The position numbers were made by a program, and so were the translations under genes. Below are positions 19,595 through 27,546 of a DNA stretch of 36,941 nucleotides, in pieces (position 1 is the first letter of the stretch; every line of letters begins with the position of its first letter). Below the pieces are notes generated by a model, which had not been told where the DNA came from, made no database searches, and saw only the letters and a list, made by a program, of their open reading frames with translations. Source of the DNA: Pseudonocardia sp. (GTDB lineage Bacteria > Actinomycetota > Actinomycetes > Mycobacteriales > Pseudonocardiaceae); the NCBI GenBank assembly GCA_029266775.1, contig JAQSWF010000005.1:1-36941 (forward strand), read 5' to 3'.

Positions 19595-19879
19595 GTGGAC
19601 GAAGCGGACGTCGAGCGGGTGCGTGCAGTGGTGCGGGCGATCCCGTCGGGACAGGTGCGCAGCTACGGCCAGGTGGCGGAGGAGGCCGGGCTGCGCTCGG
19701 CCCGGCTGGTGGGCCGCGTGCTCGCCGAAGACGGCCACGACCTGCCCTGGCACCGGGTGGTGCGGGCCGACGGCACGTTCGCGCCGCACATCGCCGCCGA
19801 GCAGGCCGCCCGCCTGCGGGTCGAGGGCATCCTCGCCACCGACGGCCGCGTTCCCCCCGCCCTTCGCCCCCGCCGCTGA
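19595..19879 (+). CDS. Alkyltransferase-like (ATL) / MGMT-family DNA-binding protein lacking the active-site Cys
   Basis: 94 aa; VDEADVERVRAVVRAIPSGQVRSYGQVAEEAGLRSARLVGRVLAEDGHDLPWHRVVRADG; PWHR in place of PCHR. Confidence 0.9.
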   Translation: MDEADVERVRAVVRAIPSGQVRSYGQVAEEAGLRSARLVGRVLAEDGHDLPWHRVVRADGTFAPHIAAEQAARLRVEGILATDGRVPPALRPRR

Positions 19880-19912
19880 TCACCGCCAGTCGCCGCTGTT
19901 GCCCGCGTGAGT

Positions 19913-20044
19913 CGGGTGGTTCGCGCGTCCGGCCGTAGCGACTCGCGCGCCAGTTTGTAGCGACTCGCGCGCCCATTTGTAGCGACTCGCGCGGTAGATC
20001 AGGCCGACTCGCGTGCCAGTTCCTGCCGGCTCGCGCGGTAGCGG
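19913..20044 (+). repeat. 22-bp tandem array 1 (about 6 units, degenerate at the ends)
   Basis: Core cgactcg positions 19939, 19961, 19983, 20005, 20027 (variant cggct) show a strict 22-bp period; unit gtagcgactcgcgcgcccattt. Confidence 0.9.
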
Positions 20045-20706
20045 GCGACGACGGCGGCGACGACGTCCGGGTGGGCGCCGAGTGGGGCGGCGACGACGTC
20101 GGCGCCCGCGTCGGCCAGGCGCGTGTGGAACAGCCCCGGCGCGAGCAGCCACGATGCGACGGCGATGCGCGCCGCGCCGGCGGCCCGCAGCCCGGCCACC
20201 AGGCTGTCCACGCGTGGGGACGCGGTTGCCGCGTAGCCGATCTGCACGCGCCGGCCCACCTCCGCCCCGAGCAGGCGTCCGGCCACGCGCACCTCCGCGA
20301 GCGCCGCGGCGTCCGACGAGCCGGCCGCCGCCAGCACCACGACGTCGCCGTGCCGCCAGCCGGCTTCCACCAGCCGAGCACGCGCGGCGCGGACCAGCAG
20401 CGGGTCGGGCCCCAGCGCCGGCGAGACCGGGAACCGCTGCACGGCGGCCCCGGCCGCGGCGAGCTGGGCCGGAAGATCAATCCGCACGTGATAGCCGGAG
20501 GCCAGGAAGGCCGGCACCACCACAGCGGAGTCCAGTCCGGCGACCGTGTCCGCCACCGTCGGTGCCCGGACGTCGACGTAGCCCACCCGCACCGCCGCGC
20601 CGGGCAGGGTGGCGCGCACGGCGTCGGCCACGTCGCCGACGCACGCATGCGCCGCCTCGTCCCGGCTGCCGTGCGCGACGAGCACCAGGGCGGGACCAGC
20701 GCTCAC
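19999..20706 (-). CDS. Sirohydrochlorin chelatase (CbiX family)
   Basis: From GTG 20706: VSAGPALVLVAHGSRDEAAHACVGDVADAVRATLPGAAVRVGYVDVRAPTVADTVAGL...VVVPAFLASGYHVRIDLP; start overlaps the stop of the upstream gene. Confidence 0.88.
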   Translation of the reverse strand: MSAGPALVLVAHGSRDEAAHACVGDVADAVRATLPGAAVRVGYVDVRAPTVADTVAGLDSAVVVPAFLASGYHVRIDLPAQLAAAGAAVQRFPVSPALGPDPLLVRAARARLVEAGWRHGDVVVLAAAGSSDAAALAEVRVAGRLLGAEVGRRVQIGYAATASPRVDSLVAGLRAAGAARIAVASWLLAPGLFHTRLADAGADVVAAPLGAHPDVVAAVVARYRASRQELARESA

Positions 20707-21899
20707 AGGACGTCTCCGTGCAGGCAGTGGCCGCCGAGGGGCACCGGTCCCGCCGCCGGGTCCAGCGCCAGCCGGTAACCACGCTTCATCACGGTCTGCA
20801 CCAGCTTCGGGTAGCCCAGCGCCGCGCGCAGGCACGCCATCGCCGTCTCGACGGCGTGTTCGTCCACGCCGCGCCCGGGCAGCGCGGCGAGCAGCTCGGC
20901 GCGCGACACGATCCGCCCCGGTCGTCGGGCCAGCGCCCGCAGCAACGACATCCCGTTCGGGGGGAGCTCCCGCAGCGCGCCGTCCACCACCACAGCATGC
21001 CCGCGCAACACCACCCAGTGCCCGGCGACGGGCAGGCTCCGCGACCGCGCCGGCATCTCCCCCTCCAACCGCCGGACCATGGCGCCGAGGCGGGAGCGCT
21101 GCGGCTGCACGGTCGGCACGTCGAGGTCCTCGAGTGGCGCTGCCGTCACCGGACCGACGCACACCGCCAGGACCGGACCGCGCAAGCGGCGCAGCAGGCC
21201 CTCGCGGACTCCGCGTTCACCGGCCCGGCGCAGCAGGCCGGCCGCAGCGGGTGCGCTGGTGAACGTCATGACATCGACGACGCCGGCGAGCACGGCGTCG
21301 GTCAGCCGGTCCAGCGGCGCCAGGTCGACCGGCGGCTCCCACCGGTAGACGGGGACTTCGACGACCTCCGCGCCGGCCAGCGCCAGCGCCTCGACGACGT
21401 CCGGCAGCGGCTCACCGTGCAGCTGGACCGCGATCCGCCGGCCCTCGACGCCCTGGGCCAGGAGATGGTCGAGCACCTCCGCCGACGACTCCGACCGCGG
21501 CGACCACGCCTCGCACAGCCCCGACGCGCGGATCGCCCCTCGCGCCTTCGGGCCGCGCGCGATCAGCGTGCCCGCGCCGAGCGCCTCCAACAGCTGACCG
21601 CCGAGACCCCAGCCATCGGCTGCCTCGACCCACCCGCGGAAGCCGATGCCGGTGGTCGCCACCGTGATGTGCGGCGGCCGCGCGACCAGCGCCCTGCTGG
21701 CGGCGAGCAGCTCGGCGTCGTCGGCGAGGGGGACGATGCGGATGGCCGGGCCGTGCAGCACGACGGCGCCCCGCCGCTCGAGCATCGTGCCCAGCTCCTC
21801 GGCCCGGCGCGCCGCCGTCACGCCGACGGTGAAGCCGGCCAGCCTGGGCACGGGCGCCGGGGCGGCTGCGGGAGCGGTCGTCATCTCAGACACGGGCAT
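20703..21899 (-). CDS. Uroporphyrinogen-III synthase-like protein fused to C-terminal winged-helix DNA-binding domain
   Basis: 398 aa; N-terminal HemD-like region (FTVGVTAARRAEELGTMLERRGAVVLHGPAIRIVPL, VMTFTSAPAAAGLL); C-terminal OmpR-type wHTH (LPPNGMSLLRALARRPGRIVSRAELLAALPG...VETAMACLRAALG...VMKRGYRLAL). Confidence 0.88.
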   Translation of the reverse strand: MPVSEMTTAPAAAPAPVPRLAGFTVGVTAARRAEELGTMLERRGAVVLHGPAIRIVPLADDAELLAASRALVARPPHITVATTGIGFRGWVEAADGWGLGGQLLEALGAGTLIARGPKARGAIRASGLCEAWSPRSESSAEVLDHLLAQGVEGRRIAVQLHGEPLPDVVEALALAGAEVVEVPVYRWEPPVDLAPLDRLTDAVLAGVVDVMTFTSAPAAAGLLRRAGERGVREGLLRRLRGPVLAVCVGPVTAAPLEDLDVPTVQPQRSRLGAMVRRLEGEMPARSRSLPVAGHWVVLRGHAVVVDGALRELPPNGMSLLRALARRPGRIVSRAELLAALPGRGVDEHAVETAMACLRAALGYPKLVQTVMKRGYRLALDPAAGPVPLGGHCLHGDVL

Positions 21900-23307
21900 A
21901 CGCAGCTCGTGGGTGGGCCCGGTCCGGGGGCGGCCGCAGGTAGACCAGGTACGTGACGACGACGCACGCCAGGTAGAACGCGATGAACGCCCAGAACGCC
22001 GGGTCGCCCGTCTTCGCGGTGAGGAACGACTGCCGGAAGGCCAGGTTGATGAACAGGCCGCCGAGCGCGCCGACGGCGCCGATGATGCCGATCGCCGCGC
22101 CGGACAAGCGCCGCGCCCGCATCAGCTGCGCGGTCCGATCTCCGCCGTTCGCGATCGCCGCGAGGGCCTTGCCTCGGAAGATCGCCGGGATCATCTTGTA
22201 CGTCGACCCGTTGCCGATCCCGGTCAGCACGAAGAGCAGCACGAAGCCGGCCACGTAGACCGTGAGCGATCGCGATGCCGACCCCGCGAGGATGACGCCG
22301 GACGCCATGACCATCCCGATGAAGTTGAGGAAGGTCACGCGGGCTCCGCCGAAGCGGTCGGCCAGCTTGCCGCCGAGCGGGCGGATCAGCGACCCGAGCA
22401 GCGGACCGATGAACGTGATCGACGCCGCCTGCAGCGGCGTCCGGTCGAACTGATTCTGCAGCACCAGCCCGAACGCGAAGCTGTAGCCGATGAACGAGCC
22501 GAACGTCCCGATGTAGAGGAACGCCATGACCCACGTGTGGTTCTCGCGGACGGACTCGGCGAACGCCCCGGTGTCGTTGCGGACCGACGTGATGTTGTCC
22601 ATGTACACGGCGGCGAGCACCGCGGCGACGACGATCAGCGGAATGTAGACGGCGAGCACCAGTCGCGGGCTGCCGGCGCCCGCGGTCGCGATGATGAGGA
22701 GCGCGACGAGCTGGATCACCGGCACGCCGATGTTGCCGCCGCCCGCGTTCAACCCCAGTGCCCACCCCTTGTGGCGTTCCGGGAAGAAGGTGTTGATGTT
22801 GGTCATCGAGGACGCGAAGTTGCCCCCGCCCAGGCCCGCGACGCACGCGACGACGACGAAGGTCGTGTACGACGTTTCCGGGTGCATGACGATCGCGGCC
22901 AGGATCGTCGGGACCAGCAGCAGCGCGGCGCTGACGATCGTCCAGTTGCGACCGCCGAACATCGCCACCGCGAACGTGTAGGGCAGCCGCAGCACGGCCC
23001 CCACCAGCGTCGGCACCGCCACGAGGAAGAACTTCCCGGCCGCGTCGATGCCGTACTCGGGCCCCATGAACAGGACCATCACCGACCAGAGCGTCCACAC
23101 CGAGAACCCGATGTGCTCGGCGACGACGGAGAACAGCAGGTTGCGGTGGGCGACCCTGCGGCCCGCGCGCTGCCAGAAGCCGTCGTCCTCGGGGTCCCAC
23201 TCTTCGATCCAGTGACCGGCGCGCAGGCGACGCGCCATACCGGTCGCTCGAGAACCTGCGGTCGCGATCACGGGGAGGCCTTCCGGAGTCGGGAACGGGC
23301 CGATCAA
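21886..23307 (-). CDS. narK: Nitrate/nitrite MFS transporter (NarK family); start may be further downstream (GTG ~23269 or ATG ~23238)
   Basis: 473 aa; HWIEEWDPEDDGFWQRAGRRVAHRNLLFSVVAEHIGFSVWTLWSVMVLFMG, AGLGGGNFASSMTNINTFFPERHKGWALGLNAGGGNIGV. Confidence 0.9.
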   Translation of the reverse strand: MIGPFPTPEGLPVIATAGSRATGMARRLRAGHWIEEWDPEDDGFWQRAGRRVAHRNLLFSVVAEHIGFSVWTLWSVMVLFMGPEYGIDAAGKFFLVAVPTLVGAVLRLPYTFAVAMFGGRNWTIVSAALLLVPTILAAIVMHPETSYTTFVVVACVAGLGGGNFASSMTNINTFFPERHKGWALGLNAGGGNIGVPVIQLVALLIIATAGAGSPRLVLAVYIPLIVVAAVLAAVYMDNITSVRNDTGAFAESVRENHTWVMAFLYIGTFGSFIGYSFAFGLVLQNQFDRTPLQAASITFIGPLLGSLIRPLGGKLADRFGGARVTFLNFIGMVMASGVILAGSASRSLTVYVAGFVLLFVLTGIGNGSTYKMIPAIFRGKALAAIANGGDRTAQLMRARRLSGAAIGIIGAVGALGGLFINLAFRQSFLTAKTGDPAFWAFIAFYLACVVVTYLVYLRPPPDRAHPRAAYARV

Positions 23308-23441
23308 CCCGACCGTAGATCACCACCAGTTACCGTTTTGTGCCCTCGTGTGACGCTCCGGAAAAGGCCTGCGGCACCGTCGTCGCAACGAGCGTCGGTC
23401 AGGTCGTCGCTCAGGTCCTCACGACCCGGCGCGACGGCGGC

Positions 23442-24266
23442 TCACAGGCGGGCGCTGACCAGGTCAGCAGCGCGTTCCAACCCCGCCAGGGTGCGGGCCG
23501 ACGCGTCGGGATGGTGCGCGTGCAGGGCGAGCCGGTAGAGCACGGCGCGCAGCAGCATCTGCGGCCACGCCGCCAGGTGCGCCCAGCGCGCCAGCAGGGC
23601 CTCGGTGGCGCCACCCCAGGCGACGGCGTCGACGGCGATCACCGCGGCCGGCCACTCCTTCGGGCGCCATGCCGGTACCAGGTCGATCAACGCGGGCACG
23701 CCCTGCGCGTCGAACAGCACCGCGCCGAACAGCTCGGGGTGCACGACCTGCGGCGGCAGGTCGACCGGCGTGCGCCGACCCGCGAGCTCGTCGAACGTCA
23801 CCCCGCCCGCGCGCGGGTCCAGCTCGGGCGTCCGTTCGCCCCACGCGACCGCCGCGGCGCGGGTCGGCAGGTCGTCCCGGTCGTCGAGCACGCGCGGCCG
23901 GGGTAGGTCGGCGGTTGCCTCGTGCAACCGCAGCGACGCCTCGACCATCGCGTCGTAACGCGGCTGCAACGTCCCCGGCACGAAGCGGCAGGCCGCCCAC
24001 CCGGCGACCACCCAACGCCCGTCGGACGACCGCACGGGATGCGCCAGCCGCATCCCCTCGACGCGCAGGTTCTCGAGGACCCCGGACGACCATGCGGCGA
24101 GAGCGTTGTCGGCGACCGGGCGGATCAGGACGTCCCCGCAGTGCCACGCCCGGCGGCCCGCCCAGAGCACCGGCCGCGGCTGCACGTCGGCCACCCCGAA
24201 GGCGGTCCGTACGTGCGGCGGCAGCACGCTCGGCGAGCCGACTCCCGCGGCGGATGGCATGGCCAC
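23442..24266 (-). CDS. TIGR02569-type conserved protein (Rv3205c-like, aminoglycoside phosphotransferase-like fold)
   Basis: 274 aa; FGVADVQPRPVLWAGRRAWHCGDVLIRPVADNALAAW...RVEGMRLAHPVRSSDGRWVVAGWAACRFVPG...VVHPELFGAVLFDAQGVPALIDLVPAWRPKEW. Confidence 0.78.
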   Translation of the reverse strand: MAMPSAAGVGSPSVLPPHVRTAFGVADVQPRPVLWAGRRAWHCGDVLIRPVADNALAAWSSGVLENLRVEGMRLAHPVRSSDGRWVVAGWAACRFVPGTLQPRYDAMVEASLRLHEATADLPRPRVLDDRDDLPTRAAAVAWGERTPELDPRAGGVTFDELAGRRTPVDLPPQVVHPELFGAVLFDAQGVPALIDLVPAWRPKEWPAAVIAVDAVAWGGATEALLARWAHLAAWPQMLLRAVLYRLALHAHHPDASARTLAGLERAADLVSARL

Positions 24267-24298
24267 AGGCTCGGACGGTACCGGAGCGCGCGGCGCCC

Positions 24299-26131
24299 TC
24301 AGTCGTCCGACGTGTCGCCGTCCGAAGACTCCTCGTCGGACTTGTCGTCGGAGTCCTCGTCGGAGTTGTCGTCGGACCGCTTGTCGGCCTTCTTCTCGGC
24401 TCTCTCCTCGGACCTCTCCTCGGACCTGCCACCGTGCTCGTCGTCCGACTCAGTGGTCGAGTCTTCCGACGACGAACTCTCCGACGACACCTTCTTCTCC
24501 GACGACGTACTGGCAGCCTTCTTCTTCTCGGACTTCTTCTTCTCGGACTTCTTCTTCTCGGACTTCTTCTTCTCGGCCTTCGGCCTTCTTCTTGGTCTTC
24601 TTGTCGGACTTCTTCTTCTGCTCGGCCTTCTTCTCCGACGACGTCTCGTCCGACTCCTCCTCCGACGTGTCCGTGAAGGCCGCTGTGGTGGCGAACCGTG
24701 CCGTCGGCGTCCTGTCCGGGCGGCGGTCGCTCGCATCGGTTGACCCCGAGACGTCCACGTCCGACGCGGCGTCCCGTCCGCCGGGCACGAGCTGGATCAC
24801 GACGCGCCCCGCATTCGCCAATCCGGTCGTCGCCCGCTCGAGCTCGTCGTCGTCGCCGCGCCGCTTCTCCTCGCCCTGCTTGTCGCCCCGCTTCTCGTTG
24901 TTCTGCTTGCTCTTCTGTTCCTTCTCGATCCGAATGTCCTCGTCGTGCTTTTCGGGCTGCTCGGCGTCCGACTGCTCGGCGTCCGGCTTCCCGATCGCCT
25001 CGTCGTCCGGGCCGTCCGGCACGCGGGCGTGTGCGTTCCCCGCCCGACCACTGTTCGACGTGTCCTCTGCCGCGTCCTGCCCTTCGCCTCCGTGGCGCGA
25101 GCCCCGGGGGTCCGGCGGGCCGCTCGTCTCCGTCTCCTGGCGCGGGCGGACGTCGTCCTCCTCACGGCCGGGAACGATCTGGAGCAGCCGCATGTCGCCC
25201 TCGTCCGGCTCGTCCGGAATGTCGTCGTCCTCCCGCGCCGCGGCGAGGACGTCGTTGGTGACACGCTCGGTACTCGCGTTGTCGTCCGGAAGCGGTGCCG
25301 CTGCGGCCGCGGCGACCCCCTGCTCGAGGCTCTCCACCTCGGTGCGCTGGGCGTCGCGCTGACGGATGCGCAGGTCACGCTGCTTGCCCAGGGCCGCGAT
25401 CGCGGCGGCCTGCTCGGCGTTGCGGTGCGGCGCGGGGGGCACGTCGACCAGTGCTGTCTGGAGCGTCGCGAGGTGCTGCTCGGACACCGCCAGATCGCGC
25501 TGGGATTGCAGGGTGGCCTGCCGACGCTGCAGGATCGCCCGGCGTTCCGCCAGCGCAGCGAGCGGCGCGTTGGGACGGCGCGCGCGTGCGCTCTCGGGCA
25601 GCCGCGTCCACTCCTGCTCCGCGTGAGCGAGCGTGTCGAGCTGACCGTTCACCGAGACGAGCGCGACCGAGGCCCGCTGCGCCCAGGTCTCCGTCGACGC
25701 ACCGCCGTCGCCCATCGCGGGGACCGGCGGGGCCGAGACGGGCGTGGCCGCCGTTGGCGTGCCGTCGGGTCGACCTCGACCTGGATCGACGCGAGCGCGT
25801 ACCCACCGGCCAGGACGCCGGCGACGCCGAGGACCGCCAGGGTGTGCCGGCCGCCCGGCCCCATGCGACAGCGACGCATCCGCCTTGCCTCGCGGCGTCC
25901 GACCCCCCTGTGCTGGCGCGGCGCCTCGATTCGCACGGGCGGAGCCAGCCACGGCAGGTGCGCGGCCGCCCTCTCGCCGGCCGACGGCGCGGCCTGTCCC
26001 GCCGCGCGGCGCGCCTGGCGGGCAGCGGCGCGGTGCGCGGCTGTGCAGTAGAGGCGCTGCGGACGCCCCGGCGCGGGCTCGAGCACGGTGTCGCAGCCGG
26101 GCAGCGCGCAGCGGCGTTCGTCGTCATCCAT
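24299..26131 (-). pseudogene. Zn-finger-like / single-TM / coiled-coil / charged low-complexity protein gene, interrupted by two frame disruptions (near 25767 and 24574-24587)
   Basis: Frame 1: MDDDERRCALPGCDTVLEPAPGRPQRLYCTAAHRAAARQARRA...HTLAVLGVAGVLAGGYALASIQVEVDP; frame 2: DGTPTAATPVSAPPVPAMGDGGASTETWAQRASVALVSVNGQLDTLAHAEQEWTRL...EKKAEQKKKSDKKTKKKAE; frame 3: KKKSEKKKSEKKKSEKKKAASTSSEKKVSSESSSSEDSTTESDDEHGG...DGDTSDD*. 1833 nt +1 -7 = 1827 = 609 codons. Confidence 0.65.
24518..24577 (-). repeat. 15-bp in-frame tandem repeat x4 encoding (S)EKKK units
   Basis: cttcttcttctcgga x3 (24518-24562) plus cttcttcttctcggc (24563-24577) on the + strand. Confidence 0.95.
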
Positions 26132-26222
26132 TCCATCCCTGATCCCCCTCGCCGCGCGAGCGGAACGGGGCACGGGGTGCGACGTCCGTCGAGCGGCTCT
26201 CCCGTTGTGCGCCCTAGACACG

Positions 26223-26259
26223 GATGGGCCGCCCGATCGGTTCGACCGGGCGGCCCATC
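26223..26259 (-). terminator. 13-bp inverted repeat downstream of moeZ
   Basis: gatgggccgcccg (26223-26235) / cgggcggcccatc (26247-26259), immediately after the moeZ stop at 26269. Confidence 0.75.
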
Positions 26260-26268
26260 AGGGGAAAA

Positions 26269-27441
26269 TCAGTAGGTCGGCAGCGAGGGATCGACCTGCC
26301 GCGCCCAGGCGAGCACGCCGCCACCGACGTGCACGGCGTCGCGCAGGCCGGCCTTGTGCAGGGCCGCCAGCGCCTCCGCGGACCGCACGCCGGACTTGCA
26401 GTGCAGGACCACCGGCTTGTCCTGCGGGATCTCGGCCAGCGCCTCACCGGACAGGATCCGGCCCTTGGGGATGAGCGTGGCGCCGGGGATGCTGACGATC
26501 TCGTACTCGTTGGGCTCGCGGACATCGATGAGCGCGAAGTCCTTGCCCGCGTCCATCATCTCCTTGAGCTCGGTCGCCGTGATCGTGTGACCGGCCGCGG
26601 CGCCCTGCGCCTCGTCGGAGACGACGCCGCAGAACGCGTCGTAGTCGATCAGCTCGGTGATCTTCGACGTGTTCGGGTCCTTGCGGATCCGGACGGTCCG
26701 GTAGGTCATCTCCAGGGCGTCGTACACCATGAGGCGTCCCAGCAGGGGCTCCCCGATCCCCGTGATCAGCTTGATCGCCTCGTTGACCATGATCGAGCCG
26801 ATCGACGCGCACAGCACGCCGAGCACGCCCCCCTCGGCGCAGGACGGGACCATGCCGGGCGGCGGCGGCTCGGGGTAGAGGTCGCGGTAGTTCAAGCCCT
26901 GCCCGTTCGGCGCGTCCTCCCAGAACACCGAGGCCTGACCCTCGAAGCGGAAGATCGACCCCCAGACGTAGGGCTTGCCGAGCAGCACCGCGGCGTCGTT
27001 CACGAGGTAGCGGGTCGCGAAGTTGTCCGTGCCGTCGAGGATCAGGTCGTAGTCGCGGAAGATGTCGAGCACGTTCGACGAGTCCAGGCGCGTCTCGTGC
27101 AGCCGCACCTCGACGAACGGGTTCGTCTCCCGGATCGCGTCGCGGGCGGACTCGGCCTTGGACCGGCCGACGTCGGATTGCCCGTGGATGATCTGACGCT
27201 GCAGGTTGGACGAGTCGACGACGTCGAACTCCACGACGCCCAGCGTGCCCACTCCGGCCGCGGCCAGGTACAGGAGCGCGGGGCTGCCGAGCCCGCCAGC
27301 GCCGACGACGAGCACCTTCGCGTTCTTGAGGCGCTTCTGCCCGGCCATCCCGACGTCGGGAATGATCAGGTGGCGGCTGTAGCGCTCCACCTCGTCCTTG
27401 GACAGCTCGGCGGCCGGCTCGACGAGCGGCGGTAGCGCCAT
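26269..27441 (-). CDS. moeZ: Adenylyltransferase/sulfurtransferase MoeZ (ThiF/MoeB + rhodanese)
   Basis: 390 aa; VERYSRHLIIPDVGMAGQKRLKNAKVLVVGAGGLGSPALLYLAAAGVGTLG; C-terminal rhodanese DFALIDVREPNEYEIVSIPGA...VVLHCKSGVRSAEAL. Confidence 0.95.
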   Translation of the reverse strand: MALPPLVEPAAELSKDEVERYSRHLIIPDVGMAGQKRLKNAKVLVVGAGGLGSPALLYLAAAGVGTLGVVEFDVVDSSNLQRQIIHGQSDVGRSKAESARDAIRETNPFVEVRLHETRLDSSNVLDIFRDYDLILDGTDNFATRYLVNDAAVLLGKPYVWGSIFRFEGQASVFWEDAPNGQGLNYRDLYPEPPPPGMVPSCAEGGVLGVLCASIGSIMVNEAIKLITGIGEPLLGRLMVYDALEMTYRTVRIRKDPNTSKITELIDYDAFCGVVSDEAQGAAAGHTITATELKEMMDAGKDFALIDVREPNEYEIVSIPGATLIPKGRILSGEALAEIPQDKPVVLHCKSGVRSAEALAALHKAGLRDAVHVGGGVLAWARQVDPSLPTY

Positions 27442-27546
27442 GGAGACTCCTCAGTCGGATTCTGCTCTCCTAAGTGCAACGTCTGGCGGTGGCCCAGTAT
27501 TCCGCGCCTCCGGGAAGACGAAGCCGGGGAACGACGCGGCGCCGTG

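Noticed and set aside
19913-20044. 22-bp repeats considered as a CRISPR array
   Set aside because: Units are contiguous with no unique spacers, and no cas genes are present.
20013-23538. Long plus-strand ORFs (647 aa and 630 aa) opposite cbiX/hemD-like/narK
   Set aside because: Antisense shadow ORFs; the minus-strand products have clear family motifs.
24518-24577. 15-bp repeats considered as intergenic VNTR or CRISPR
   Set aside because: They are in-frame coding repeats ((S)EKKK) of a larger protein gene.
24450-24590. Frame-2 C-terminus (EGREEEVREEEVREEEVREEEGCQYVVGEEGVVGEFVVGRLDH) as the native end
   Set aside because: Less likely: it is the out-of-frame reading of the EKKKS repeat, whereas frame 3 continues a coherent K/E/S/D-rich tail and the total length becomes divisible by 3 after correction. 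Retained only as a possible switched form.
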